A DNA stretch of 64,000 bases from JBNAGF01 sp049801055 (GCF_049801055.1 NZ_JBNAGF010000004.1:303364-367363), one strand, 5' to 3'. Positions 34,289 through 43,797 are shown, counted from the first letter of the stretch. Numbers and translations are program-made. The notes: generated by a model not told the origin, from the sequence alone.

Positions 34289-35764
34289 TCAGACCGACAT
34301 GCAGACGTATTTCATTTCAAGATAGTCCTCGATCCCGTGGTGGCTGCCTTCGCGGCCCAGACCAGATTGTTTGACGCCGCCAAACGGAGCCACTTCTGTT
34401 GAGATGATCCCGGTGTTCACGCCGACAATGCCATACTCAAGCGCCTCGGCTACCTTGTAGACCCGGCTCAAGTCCTTTGCATAGAAGTATGCCGCCAGGC
34501 CAAAGATAGTGTCGTTCGCCATAGCGATGACTTCGTCTGTTGTCTCGAACTTAAACAAAGGAGCAACCGGACCAAAGGTCTCCTCCTGCGCCACTTTCAT
34601 GTCTTGTGTCACGCCGGTAACCACGGTTGGTTGGAAGAAAGTTCCACCCAGATCATGTGGCAGGCCACCGGTCAGGACGTCGCCGCCTTTGGATTTCACA
34701 TCGTCGATGTGCTCGCGAACTTTCTCTATCGCTTCGGCATTGATCAAAGGCCCGGTGGTGACTCCCTCAGTCAGGCCGTCACCGACATTGAGCGCTTCTG
34801 TCGCCGCCTTGAGCTTGGCGGCAAACGCATCATAGACGCCCGCTTGAACGTAAATCCGGTTGGCGCACACGCAGGTCTGACCGTTGTTACGGAACTTGCA
34901 CAACATTGCGCCTTCGACAGCGGCATCCAAATCGGCGTCGTCAAAAACTATAAACGGCGCGTTTCCACCCAACTCCATCGAACATTTCATGACTTGATCG
35001 GCGGCCTGCCTCAACAGAATACGACCGACTTCGGTCGACCCGGTAAAGGTCAGCTTGCGAACGGAAAGGTTTTCACAGAACTCCTTTCCGATCTCACTGG
35101 CGCTGGAGGACGTTACAACGTTGAAGACCCCGGCTGGAATTCCTGCGCGTTCGGCAAGTACTGCGAGTACAATCGCCGACAAAGGAGTTTCGGCCGCCGG
35201 CCGGGCAACAAATGCACAACCCGCTGCCAAGGCCGGTCCGGCTTTTCGGGTAATCATCGCATTCGGAAAGTTCCAGGGTGTAATCGAAGCTGCAACGCCG
35301 ATCGGCTGTTTCATCACGGTTATACGTTTGTCGCGCTGATGCCCGGGGATTGTTTCGCCATAGATGCGTTTGGCCTCTTCACCAAAGAATTCGATGAAAG
35401 AGGCACCATAAGCGACTTCCCCGACAGCCTCTGGCAAAGGCTTGCCCTGCTCTGCTGTCAGAATTTTGCCAAGGTCGTCGGCATTGTCCATCATCAAGTC
35501 GAACCAGCGGCGCAGAATGGCAGCGCGTTCTTTGCCAGTGAACTTCGCCCACTCTTTCTGAGCTGTATCGGCCTGAGCGATGGCACCTGCAACCTGAGCT
35601 CGGCTCAGATCGGCAACCTGCGCGATAACGTCCCCGCGTGCGGGGTTCGTGACGTCGAAAGTTCCGGCGTCGCCCTCGACCCATTGCCCGCCGATATAGG
35701 CTCGGGTCTCCAACAGGCTTGGATCGTTGAGAAGCGATTTTAGATCGGTGGCTGCATCAAGCAC
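34289..35764 (-). CDS. gabD: aldehyde dehydrogenase, succinate-semialdehyde dehydrogenase type
   Basis: A 491-residue NAD(P)-dependent aldehyde dehydrogenase. It has the family landmarks ITPWNFPNAMITRKAGPALAAG, FTGSTEVGR, the catalytic glutamate in MELGGNAPFIVFDDAD, and the cysteine in NNGQTCVCANR. FGPVAPLFKF and the C-terminal GVKQSGLGREGSHHGIEDYLE point to the GabD group, which turns succinate semialdehyde into succinate. The GTG at 35764 follows GGAGGG by 8 nt, so the longer open frame to 35926 is not used. It is divergent from creatinase. Confidence 0.9.
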   Translation of the reverse strand: MLDAATDLKSLLNDPSLLETRAYIGGQWVEGDAGTFDVTNPARGDVIAQVADLSRAQVAGAIAQADTAQKEWAKFTGKERAAILRRWFDLMMDNADDLGKILTAEQGKPLPEAVGEVAYGASFIEFFGEEAKRIYGETIPGHQRDKRITVMKQPIGVAASITPWNFPNAMITRKAGPALAAGCAFVARPAAETPLSAIVLAVLAERAGIPAGVFNVVTSSSASEIGKEFCENLSVRKLTFTGSTEVGRILLRQAADQVMKCSMELGGNAPFIVFDDADLDAAVEGAMLCKFRNNGQTCVCANRIYVQAGVYDAFAAKLKAATEALNVGDGLTEGVTTGPLINAEAIEKVREHIDDVKSKGGDVLTGGLPHDLGGTFFQPTVVTGVTQDMKVAQEETFGPVAPLFKFETTDEVIAMANDTIFGLAAYFYAKDLSRVYKVAEALEYGIVGVNTGIISTEVAPFGGVKQSGLGREGSHHGIEDYLEMKYVCMSV

Positions 35765-36130
35765 GAGGCCTACCCTCCATAGAAATTGACGGGCGCAGGC
35801 AAACAGGATGATCAAGGTTTGTCTAGGGCCACATCTGGTGATTCCGCAACGGAACTGGAGGGGTTGCTCGTGCAATTCACATGTCCAAACAAAAGAAATC
35901 AAATGAAGACCGCACGGTATCACCAATACTCGTTCACTGGTTCATATCCAACAAGCGCAATGGTCGGATTGCGACTTGGAAGGTCGTTTGCGGACAAGCC
36001 CTGGTGGCAAGCGGGGCTTACCACAGGGCAGGCTCCGGCGATGGCGTCGCCGCTTCATGCAAATCGCATGCGTGCCTGATCTCAATACATGTCCTGAACG
36101 CCGGGACCTTTTTGAAAAAGAGGGTCTGAC
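35765..36130. other. 366-nt divergent intergenic region with structured leader before creatinase
   Basis: No convincing gene is seen here. The half nearer creatinase holds competing stems: AAGCCC (35996-36001) with GGGCTT (36014-36019), against CCCTGGTGG (35999-36007) with CCACAGGG (36021-36028, one bulge). Two further hairpins follow: GGCGA/TCGCC (36037-36051) and CATGC/GCATG (36056-36070). It must hold the two divergent promoters, and perhaps a regulatory leader RNA. I do not recognise a known riboswitch. Confidence 0.45.
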
Positions 36131-37339
36131 ATGACATCGCGTCCTGAATTCTATCGATTCCACAATGGCGAAAAAGCCGAACTCCAATTCGCAGTAACCG
36201 AATACGAAGCCCGCGTTGCGGGTCTTCGCAGGATCATGACAGAGCAGGGCGTTGACGCCGCTGTGTTCTCATCAATGCACAATATCTCGTATTATTCGGG
36301 GTTCACATACTGTGCCTTTGGCCGACCCTATGCGTTGGTCGTGACGCCGACCGAATGTGCGACCATTTCTGCGGGAATCGATGCTGGCCAACCCTGGCGC
36401 CGCTGCTTTGGAGATAACATCACCTATACTGACTGGCAGCGTGACAACTACTGGCGGGCGATCCGTTCGGTAGCCGGCGAAGGACGGGTTGTCGGCTATG
36501 AAAGCGATCATCTGAGCCTGCTTCAAAAGGCAAAACTTGACGCCTTTCTGGCGCCGTCCAAAACAGTGGATCTTTACGAGCCGACAATGCGCCAGCGGAT
36601 GCACAAGTCTGCGGCCGAAATCGAAATGATCCGTGCCGGCGCTGCCGTTGCCGATGTGGGTGGATATGCCATTCGTGACGCCGTGAAGGAAGGCGTGCGG
36701 GAGATTGACGTTGCAATGGCAGGTCGTGACGCAATGGAACTGGAAATCGCCCGCAGGTTCCCGGATGCGGAATACCGGGATACGTGGGTTTGGTTTCAGT
36801 CCGGAATCAACACGGACGGCGCCCACAACCCTGTTACCGGGCGGGTCTTGCAACGCGGTGATATCCTGTCTCTCAATACGTTCCCGATGATCTCAGGCTA
36901 CTATACCGCTTTGGAGCGGACGATGTTTGTCAAAGAAGTTGACGATGCATCACTAAAGATCTGGGAGGCAAATGTTGGCGCCCATGAACTTGGAATTTCG
37001 CTGCTGAAACCAGGTGCGTCATGCGCAGAAATCACCAATAAAATTAATGAGTTCTTTGCTGAGCGCGATCTACTGCAATATCGGACGTTTGGTTATGGTC
37101 ACTCCTTCGGTGTTCTGTCGCATTACTATGGACGTGAGGCAGGTTTGGAACTGCGTGAAGATATCGACACGGTTCTGGAACCCGGAATGGTAATCTCGAT
37201 GGAACCCATGCTGACTATTGCGGACGGGCAGCCCGGCGCTGGCGGATACCGCGAGCATGATATTCTTGTCATCAACGAAGATGGCAACGAGAACATTACG
37301 GGTTACCCCTACGGTCCCGAGTTTAACGTCGTAGGTTGA
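36131..37339 (+). CDS. creatinase (creatine amidinohydrolase)
   Basis: Hydrolyses creatine to sarcosine and urea. The 402-residue M24 'pita-bread' protein has the length of Pseudomonas creatinase (about 403). It carries the catalytic histidine at H232 in INTDGAHNPVTGR, the same number as in that enzyme, and the typical C-terminal segment GYGHSFGVLSHYYGREAGLEL. The metal-ligand set of aminopeptidase P is not evident, which argues against Xaa-Pro aminopeptidase. A possible leader RNA precedes it, and a terminator follows. Creatine is a plausible nitrogen source from marine animals. Confidence 0.9.
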   Translation: MTSRPEFYRFHNGEKAELQFAVTEYEARVAGLRRIMTEQGVDAAVFSSMHNISYYSGFTYCAFGRPYALVVTPTECATISAGIDAGQPWRRCFGDNITYTDWQRDNYWRAIRSVAGEGRVVGYESDHLSLLQKAKLDAFLAPSKTVDLYEPTMRQRMHKSAAEIEMIRAGAAVADVGGYAIRDAVKEGVREIDVAMAGRDAMELEIARRFPDAEYRDTWVWFQSGINTDGAHNPVTGRVLQRGDILSLNTFPMISGYYTALERTMFVKEVDDASLKIWEANVGAHELGISLLKPGASCAEITNKINEFFAERDLLQYRTFGYGHSFGVLSHYYGREAGLELREDIDTVLEPGMVISMEPMLTIADGQPGAGGYREHDILVINEDGNENITGYPYGPEFNVVG

Positions 37340-37365
37340 TGCTCTGGTTGAGGCTTACTATCGAA

Positions 37366-37390
37366 ACGCCGGGCAATTGCCCGGCGTTTT
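37366..37390 (+). terminator. intrinsic terminator after creatinase
   Basis: ACGCCGGGCA (37366-37375) and TGCCCGGCGT (37378-37387) form a perfect palindrome, followed by TTTT. The stem works in both directions, so it may also stop transcription from the convergent flagellar operon. Confidence 0.8.
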
Positions 37391-37465
37391 GGTAACCTAG
37401 TTATTGTTTGTGCAGATCGAAAATTCAGGCTGTGGATCGATCCAGAAAGATGGGCCTGTCCGCTC

Positions 37466-39658
37466 CTAATCTTCACCGACGGTCAGTAGTGAAAGCAGTT
37501 CAGAAACGGAACTCCTCATTTTTTCACTGCTATCGATAAGCCAAACAGCGTGAGTTAGGGGTTGTTCATCCATGGCCTCGGATTTCCTTGACAAGACGTC
37601 AGCGATCTCGGCGGCTCTTTGGTATTGGTTTTCGCCAGTCGCAGAAATTCTGTCAAATTCTTCGGAAACCCAGAAATTGCGGGCCGCGTCGACGTTTTTG
37701 TTTGCAGCAAGCAGCAATTCTGCAGCCGGGATCCGATCTCCATAGATCGACATTGCTCGCGCCCTAAGGTCGGCAACTTCTTCGTCTTCCATCCCCAGAA
37801 GCACCACCATTGCTCGGTGAGGTAGACCCATTTCCAACGCGAGTCGTGCCCTTAAAAGGCGGCGTTCCCTATTCTCGCCAGAAGAAAAGGGCGAAGTCAG
37901 AACGGTTTCGGCAAGTTCTGGAAATCCAAGTTCAAGCAGTCGATTGGCCAATCGTGTTTCAAGCTCAATCGGAAGGTCCATTTTCGCGCCCGCAATGTAC
38001 GTGAGTGCGTGCTTTAAGAAGCTGACGTCGTCTGCGTCGCGTTCTAGCAGTTCGAGAAAGGAATGAACGGTTTTGGTCGGTATCATCGAAGTCGAAGCCG
38101 AGGTTTTGACAAGCTTGCCGAGTTCGGCCGAAGCATTATCGAAGTCACCAGACATGGCCAGCGACAAGATTGCTGCCCTGTGGAGGTCAGCGGAAAATGG
38201 GGTTTCCTGGTGTTCAAAGGCAAGGCTGGCGGCCAGCTCTCGGACATTTGGCGAGGTTGGTTTGCCGGATAAGTAGGCGTTCTCAACCAGCCGGATCAAT
38301 GCCGGAATTGCCGCATCAGTCTCGCTTTGAGCGACCTGTTCAAAACCGGCTTGGGCTTCGTCAGCAGCACCTGTGTTGTCGGCCAAGACCGCCTGAGCGA
38401 GTTCGAATTGCGCTTGATCACCGGTCTCTGATTGATCGATCACACGCAAGATCATACCAGCAGTTTCCAATTCTCCACTGTCGGAAAAACGCGAACTCAG
38501 CCGTGGTCCAAGATGCATTCGGAGAATTTTAGGAAGATGAGTGAACGATTGTAAGACGGCCTCACTACGCGTGTTGGGTGGCAGTGTCGAGTTCGCCAGG
38601 ACAGCCCATAGAGCCAATGTGCTATCGCAGTGCTGCTGCCCAAAAAAGGGATTGTCAGCCAAAGGTTGGTCGTCGTCGATCAGCATTGAAACTGCACCAA
38701 ACGCGTTGAATTCGGAACGGTTTTGGCCCGCAAGTTCAAAAATCTGCCTTGCCTCCGCACCAAAACCAAGCGCCAGATACGCAACCGCAACCTGAATCAC
38801 GCTGTCTGTGTTGAGTTGATCAAATTCTCCAAACAGGTTTGAACGTAAAGACCCAACCTCTGAAAAGGTTTCCAAATTTTCGACAGTTGCGAAAAGCTTG
38901 GAAACTTCAAATCCGTTGCAAGGCTGTGTCTTCGGGTTGCTACTTTGTGCTCCTTCGGATCTGGGTAGTGCACTTTCCAATGAAGTCTCTATCTTGACCC
39001 CAACCTTTGAGAGATCGTCGGCCAAGCCGGAAAGGTTGGTAGAAATCAACTCGCTTGTCTGCGCCGGAGTCAGCAGTTCCTGGTTTATGGCTCTGTTGAT
39101 ATGAGCAGCCATCCAGTGTTCCGACAGCTGGCGCCCGTCATGCTGCGTCGAAGTAACTGGGTCTACTTCAAGACTGTCGGGCAAGATCGAGATTTCTTTG
39201 GCAGTGTCGGTGGTGATTGGATCCGTAACTTTCGTGTCTTCGTTCGATGCCCGGTTTTCTTGGAAGACTGTTGGAAGGATTACAGCGTCGGCATTTTTTG
39301 TGTTTTTGTCATCGGCGATGTCCAGAACGATAAAATTTCCGGCCACGCCGAAGGACGAAACGACACATTCGCAGCCCAGATACAGACGCAAAGATTCGCC
39401 ATCATCTGATTGCTCGACTTTCGACAGCCTCTCGCGCGATATGCGAGCGAAGATTTTTTTGAGGTCAAAAACCTCATTCTGACCATCGATGCGCAGTTCA
39501 GTGGCTCCACCGGTTTCGACAAGGCGCCAATTTCGCCTTTCCGGGTTCGGAACGACAAGCCTGGTGAAACCATCATGTTCGCCTGAGGTGATCGCAAGTG
39601 GCTCAGCAAAGACGGCAAACGGGAAGGCCGAGAGGAACAAAAACCAAGCCAGCTTCAT
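37466..39658 (-). CDS. large exported helical-repeat protein of the flagellar cluster
   Basis: A 730-residue protein with a signal peptide (MKLAWFLFLSAFPFAVFA). The first 130 residues are beta-rich with GFTRLVV.NPE and LYLGCECVVSSF. The rest is helical with repeat-like A-rich segments (ARQIFELAGQ, GMILRVIDQSETGDQAQFELAQAVL, ASAELGKLVKTS), consistent with TPR-type repeats. I do not recognise a named family. It is last in the minus-strand run fliL - coiled-coil protein - MotE-like - motA and overlaps motA by ATGA. That suggests a periplasmic role in motor assembly or function (inference). Confidence 0.75.
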   Translation of the reverse strand: MKLAWFLFLSAFPFAVFAEPLAITSGEHDGFTRLVVPNPERRNWRLVETGGATELRIDGQNEVFDLKKIFARISRERLSKVEQSDDGESLRLYLGCECVVSSFGVAGNFIVLDIADDKNTKNADAVILPTVFQENRASNEDTKVTDPITTDTAKEISILPDSLEVDPVTSTQHDGRQLSEHWMAAHINRAINQELLTPAQTSELISTNLSGLADDLSKVGVKIETSLESALPRSEGAQSSNPKTQPCNGFEVSKLFATVENLETFSEVGSLRSNLFGEFDQLNTDSVIQVAVAYLALGFGAEARQIFELAGQNRSEFNAFGAVSMLIDDDQPLADNPFFGQQHCDSTLALWAVLANSTLPPNTRSEAVLQSFTHLPKILRMHLGPRLSSRFSDSGELETAGMILRVIDQSETGDQAQFELAQAVLADNTGAADEAQAGFEQVAQSETDAAIPALIRLVENAYLSGKPTSPNVRELAASLAFEHQETPFSADLHRAAILSLAMSGDFDNASAELGKLVKTSASTSMIPTKTVHSFLELLERDADDVSFLKHALTYIAGAKMDLPIELETRLANRLLELGFPELAETVLTSPFSSGENRERRLLRARLALEMGLPHRAMVVLLGMEDEEVADLRARAMSIYGDRIPAAELLLAANKNVDAARNFWVSEEFDRISATGENQYQRAAEIADVLSRKSEAMDEQPLTHAVWLIDSSEKMRSSVSELLSLLTVGED

Positions 39659-40524
39659 GCAGCTTCTTTCTTCACAGCCTTCAAAGCCTCTTCGAGTTCT
39701 GCAAAATCTGGTCTGATGTGGGACGGAGTATTCTGTCGGCCTACTTCAATGCAAACCGCTGCAGCATGATTGTGGAGATTTGCGACAAGGACTTCTCGGA
39801 TGAGTTGATAGAAATGGTGATCTTCATCTATCACAGCTTTGACTTTGGCCGCGAAAGGCCCAACCAATCCATATGCCAGAAACACGCCCAGGAAGGTGCC
39901 AACCAAAGCACCGCCGATCAGTTTTCCAAGCACTTCTGGCGGTTGATCTATTGATCCCATAGTTTTGATCACGCCAAGAACCGCAGCTACGATACCCAAA
40001 GCGGGAAGCCCATCTGCTACCGTCTGCAGGGCATGGCTCGAGTGCATCGCATGGTGATAGTTGGCCTCCATCCTCTTTTCGAGAACCTCTTCCACCTGAT
40101 GCGGGTCATCATAGTTCATTGAGGCCGAACGCATTGTATCGCAGATCAGATTCACGGCTTCTTTGTCAGCCAGGATTTTGGGATACTGCGAAAAGACAGA
40201 AGATGACTGCGGGTCTTCAATGTGCCCTTCGATTTCGATTGGATTTTGTTTGGCCGTCCGAATGAGCGAAAAGAGCAGGCAAAGCAGATCTCGATAGTCG
40301 TCAGGTCGCCAATGCGCACCCTTGAAGACCTTTCCGATGTCCTTGGCCGTATGCTTGATCGCGCCCATGTCGTTGCTGATGAAAAATGCACCGATTGCGG
40401 CGCCGCCAATCATCATCATCTCAAACGGCAGAGATTTCATAATGATCCCGAATTTTCCGCCTGCCGCGAGGTAGCCCCCGAAAACCATGGAAAAAATGAC
40501 TGCAATACCAATAATTCCGATCAT
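39655..40524 (-). CDS. motA: flagellar motor stator protein MotA
   Basis: A 289-residue stator subunit that, with MotB, conducts ions to power rotation. It has the four-helix MotA layout: GIIGIAVIFSMVFGGYLAAGGKFG at the start, a cytoplasmic loop with charged residues, then ALQTVADGLPALGIVAAVLGVIKTMG and GKLIGGALVGTFLGVFLAYGLVGPFA. It belongs to the proton-type long MotA group. The adjacent motB one would expect is absent from this window. Confidence 0.93.
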   Translation of the reverse strand: MIGIIGIAVIFSMVFGGYLAAGGKFGIIMKSLPFEMMMIGGAAIGAFFISNDMGAIKHTAKDIGKVFKGAHWRPDDYRDLLCLLFSLIRTAKQNPIEIEGHIEDPQSSSVFSQYPKILADKEAVNLICDTMRSASMNYDDPHQVEEVLEKRMEANYHHAMHSSHALQTVADGLPALGIVAAVLGVIKTMGSIDQPPEVLGKLIGGALVGTFLGVFLAYGLVGPFAAKVKAVIDEDHHFYQLIREVLVANLHNHAAAVCIEVGRQNTPSHIRPDFAELEEALKAVKKEAA

Positions 40525-40596
40525 GGCGGCCTCTTGCTCTTGATTCCGCTCAACGTCGCATCCGGACCTTAAGAAACGGTCACCAATAGATATTCG

Positions 40597-41187
40597 CTAC
40601 TCTTGTGGGACAGTTGCGTTTCGGCCAGCCAGTACCACGCTCACAGTGTAGGCCGACTTGGGGCTAAGGTTTTCCATGATCCCTGCTGCTGTTTCGGACG
40701 GCATCCGGGCCAAAAAACCCGCTGCGAATTCGGGCGCCATTTCTTCGAACAGCGCAGCGGCCTCTTTTGGCTTCATTTTCTGATACATGACCGAAAGCCG
40801 AGCCAAATCATCTTCTGCCGCTCCATCAGCGAGAGCCAACGTACTGCGCAAGTCTTCCTCAGCTCGAGTCAGTTCGCCTATCTTGCGGTCCACTTCTGAA
40901 TTGACCAGTTGAAGAGCAGTCATGCGTTCGTCGATTTCTGCTTCCTTTTGCCGAATGCGTTCTTCTCTTTTTCTGAATTCAGCGAGTAGCGTGTGCAGAT
41001 CTTCCGGCGAGGTTGACGACCGGTCGTTGTTGTCATTTTCACGTTGCTCAGTGCTGAACGAAGCGCTTGCGAATGCTGGTGCCGCCTCAAATCCGAGGCG
41101 AACAATCGCTGAGCAAGTCAGCAGCATGGCTATCAGAACAAGAGCGCCGCCGCGCCTATCGCGTTTAGCTCCTTTTCTTTGGCTCAT
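40597..41187 (-). CDS. MotE-like/MgtE-N-domain flagellar protein
   Basis: A 196-residue protein with an N-terminal membrane anchor (about residues 15-40), a long charged coiled coil (about 65-125, with FRKREERIRQKEAEIDERM), and a C-terminal MgtE-N-like domain (YQKMKPKEAAALFEEMAPEFAAGFLARMPSE). This design matches MotE-like proteins, which in alphaproteobacteria act as chaperones for periplasmic MotC or as motor-associated factors. It overlaps the upstream 127-residue gene by ATGA. Confidence 0.78.
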   Translation of the reverse strand: MSQRKGAKRDRRGGALVLIAMLLTCSAIVRLGFEAAPAFASASFSTEQRENDNNDRSSTSPEDLHTLLAEFRKREERIRQKEAEIDERMTALQLVNSEVDRKIGELTRAEEDLRSTLALADGAAEDDLARLSVMYQKMKPKEAAALFEEMAPEFAAGFLARMPSETAAGIMENLSPKSAYTVSVVLAGRNATVPQE

Positions 41188-41567
41188 CCTTCGACCCCTT
41201 CGCTGTTGCTGTCGTGGCGAATAAACATGGGCGTCGAATTCGGTTCCCGAGCCCGAACCGGTTGTTCGCTTGAGGCCTCCGCGAGGGGAACGTCGTGCAA
41301 CGAAGCCATCATGAGCTCCAGTTTCTGGGCGGCGGTCTCGGCTCTTTCAGTCAATTGCTGAAGCTCCAGCGTTGTCTGGCTGGATGCCGATCGCGCGTCT
41401 TCAATCGTTGTGGTCAAGTCTCTTACTTGTGAAGAAAGGACCGCGACCGCTCCGCCAACCCCCTGTTCCAGATCATTGAAACGGTTAAGGCGGCGTGACA
41501 GTATGAAACAGTAGAGACCAGCGCCCAACGCACCGGCCAACAACAATATGTCGGCGATCAGTTCCAT
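41184..41567 (-). CDS. membrane-anchored coiled-coil protein of the flagellar cluster
   Basis: A 127-residue protein with one N-terminal membrane helix (LIADILLLAGALGAGLYCFIL), then a coiled coil of about 60 residues (LEQGVGGAVAVLSSQVRDL through LTERAETAAQKLELMM) and a disordered charged tail. The conserved position between fliL and the MotE-like gene suggests a flagellar role (similar short proteins in alphaproteobacterial flagellar loci are classed as DUFs). No catalytic motif is seen. Confidence 0.72.
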   Translation of the reverse strand: MELIADILLLAGALGAGLYCFILSRRLNRFNDLEQGVGGAVAVLSSQVRDLTTTIEDARSASSQTTLELQQLTERAETAAQKLELMMASLHDVPLAEASSEQPVRAREPNSTPMFIRHDSNSEGVEG

Positions 41568-41576
41568 CGCAATTCC

Positions 41577-42068
41577 TCAGCCAATTACAAACTCCATAAC
41601 GAGAAGATCTCGAACCCGGCCTTCACCGGTTACGATATTGATCCGTCTCAGCAACTGGCTTCGGAGCCGAACCAGAGCCAGTGAATCGGTCAGGTTAGAA
41701 GGTTCAACGGCACGCAGATACCCGTTCATGAGATCAACGACTCTCGGTAACAGATGCTCAACTTCGTCTTGATAACCCGAATACACTTCTAACTGGGCTC
41801 GGAAGCGGAGCTGGCGCATGCCATTTGGGCCCACCAGAGAAACGGTAATGGGCTCTATGGGAACGTACTCAACGGACGGGACGGTTTCTTGCTCCGCAGC
41901 CGCAACGCGATCGGAGTACTCATTCTCTTGATTCTTTCCAATGGGCATCACGTCAGAACGTGAGAGAAAGAAGCCAGCTCCGGCCCCAATTGCTGCAAGC
42001 AATAAGGACAGAATGAACCCCTTCTTCCGTGGTTTCGTTTTCTCTTTCGGAGCTGCGGCTTCAGTCAT
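41577..42068 (-). CDS. fliL: flagellar basal body-associated protein FliL
   Basis: A 163-residue single-pass inner-membrane protein with a basic cytoplasmic N-terminus (KEKTKPRKKGF), one membrane helix (ILSLLLAAIGAGAGFFL) and a periplasmic stomatin-like domain (VEYVPIEPITVSLVGPNG, ending VRDLLVMEFVIG). FliL forms rings around the stator and supports torque. First gene of the minus-strand run and divergent from fliF across about 118 nt, which holds both promoters. Confidence 0.9.
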   Translation of the reverse strand: MTEAAAPKEKTKPRKKGFILSLLLAAIGAGAGFFLSRSDVMPIGKNQENEYSDRVAAAEQETVPSVEYVPIEPITVSLVGPNGMRQLRFRAQLEVYSGYQDEVEHLLPRVVDLMNGYLRAVEPSNLTDSLALVRLRSQLLRRINIVTGEGRVRDLLVMEFVIG

Positions 42069-42186
42069 CGGTCATCCTAATTGATCGAACGCACCCTTCA
42101 TAAACCAACAGGGACTAACTGATTGTTAAGACCGTTCGCGCAATGTTTCCCAGCGCTTGGCAGAAAGTCAGCTCAAGGAGGAAGGC

Positions 42187-43797
42187 GTGGAGCATATCGA
42201 AAAAGTCTGGACCGGTTTGGACAGGCGAAAGCAGATTATTGTTGTCGCGGCGGGTCTTGTACTGGTGATCAGCTTGTTCACTTTGTCGCGCCTGGCGGTC
42301 CGCCCTTCGTTGACGCTTCTTTACGCCGGGTTGGACAGTCAGCCAGCCGGAGAGATTGTGTCCGCATTAGAACAGCGCGGTGTAGACTACGAGGTACGCG
42401 GAGGGTCCATATTTGTCCCCGACGGACAGAGAGACGAGCTTCGTATGACACTAGCCAGTTCCGGCCTACCGTCAAACGGCGGAAAAGGGTATGAACTGCT
42501 CGATACGTTGAGCGGTTTTGGCACGACATCGCAGATGTTTGACGCGGCCTATTGGCGTGCGATCGAGGGGGAATTGGCGCGCACGATCGTGGCAAGCCCC
42601 CAAATCGTGAAGGCGCGGGTTCATATCGCCAGCGCCGGTTCGAATCCTTTCCGCCGCAAGTCTCAGCTTTCGGCTTCTGTATCGGTCGTGCCCAGCGGTG
42701 CGCCAATTTCTCAGAACGAAGCCGAAGCGGTCAGGTATCTGGTGGCCTCGGCGGTTGCAGGATTGGGAGTGGAAAACGTCGCGGTTATCGACGCGAACGG
42801 ATCCGTTGTGGGCGGATCCTCCAATTCTGAAAGCGCATCGAACTCAGCCGAAAATCGGGCGAATGTGTTACGTGAACGGGTGCTGCGGCTCGTCGAGGCG
42901 AGGGTCGGCGCGGGCAATGCCGTGGTCGAAGTCAGTGTCGACACGGTCACCGAGACCGAGTCGATCCGAGAGCGGCGTTTTGATCCAAACAGCAGAGTGG
43001 CCATAAGCACGGAAACTGAAGAACGTGCCGATTCTTCTCAGAATCAGACGGGTGAGGTAACGGTTGCGTCCAATTTGCCGGATGGCGACGCGGCGGGGCG
43101 GGATTCCCAGTCCAAAACAAGTTCGACCCGGGAAAGCATCAATTATGAGGTATCGGAGACCGAGTTAGAGATTGTTCGAATTCCCGGCGCAGTCCGGCGA
43201 TTGTCAGTTGCCGTTCTGGTGAACGGGCTACAAGTCACCGACGACACCGGACAGGCATCCTTTGAACCGCGTCCCGAGCCAGAAATGGCTGCCCTGCGGG
43301 AGCTCGTTCAATCCGCGGTCGGATTCGATGCAGAACGGGGAGACGTGGTGACGCTAAAGTCTATGGAACTGCCCGAAGCGGTTCCGCTGGGTGCCACATC
43401 CTCAACTCCAGTCTGGGGCAGGCTGCACCTGAATGTCATGACTCTGATACAGGTCGGTGTTCTGGCGTTGGTTTCTATCGTATTGGGGATATTTGTAATA
43501 CGCCCGATTTTGACCCGGCCACAGGCCCTGCCACCACCGTTGCCAGACGTTGTTTCCGGTCCTGGCCAGCTAAGTTCTGGGCCATTCCTTTCCGGTGAAA
43601 TTGATGAAGGTTCGGGAGAAAGCCTCGGTGCACAAGCTTTGCCTGCGCCGGCAAGCGACAGGAGTTTGCAGGAAACTCCGGACGCAAAATCCGCCATAGC
43701 CGTTGAACGCCTGCGTTCCATGATCGGGGACAAACAGGAGGAAACCGTTGAGATCCTACGCGGCTGGCTTGAGGAAAACGGAGAGAAAGCGTCATGA
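42187..43797 (+). CDS. fliF: flagellar MS-ring protein FliF
   Basis: A 536-residue protein building the membrane ring of the basal body. It has an N-terminal membrane helix (IIVVAAGLVLVISLFTL), the YscJ/FliF ring domains (LYAGLDSQPAGEIVSALEQRGVDYEV, ARVHIASAG, ASVSVVPSG), a long disordered periplasmic segment, and a second membrane helix near residue 425-445 (TLIQVGVLALVSIVLGIFVI). The short tail contains the FliG-binding region. The GTG at 42187 is chosen because AAGGAGG lies 6-7 nt upstream; a TTG at 42157 in the same frame has no such site. Confidence 0.93.
   Translation: MEHIEKVWTGLDRRKQIIVVAAGLVLVISLFTLSRLAVRPSLTLLYAGLDSQPAGEIVSALEQRGVDYEVRGGSIFVPDGQRDELRMTLASSGLPSNGGKGYELLDTLSGFGTTSQMFDAAYWRAIEGELARTIVASPQIVKARVHIASAGSNPFRRKSQLSASVSVVPSGAPISQNEAEAVRYLVASAVAGLGVENVAVIDANGSVVGGSSNSESASNSAENRANVLRERVLRLVEARVGAGNAVVEVSVDTVTETESIRERRFDPNSRVAISTETEERADSSQNQTGEVTVASNLPDGDAAGRDSQSKTSSTRESINYEVSETELEIVRIPGAVRRLSVAVLVNGLQVTDDTGQASFEPRPEPEMAALRELVQSAVGFDAERGDVVTLKSMELPEAVPLGATSSTPVWGRLHLNVMTLIQVGVLALVSIVLGIFVIRPILTRPQALPPPLPDVVSGPGQLSSGPFLSGEIDEGSGESLGAQALPAPASDRSLQETPDAKSAIAVERLRSMIGDKQEETVEILRGWLEENGEKAS

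Noticed and set aside
34604..35743. Plus-strand open frame (379 codons) opposite the aldehyde dehydrogenase
   Set aside because: Shadow of a high-GC gene with intact catalytic motifs on the minus strand.
36131..37339. Reading the M24 protein as a Xaa-Pro aminopeptidase
   Set aside because: Length, H232 and the GYGHSFGVLSHYYGREAG block fit creatinase, and the dinuclear metal ligand set of aminopeptidase P is not evident.
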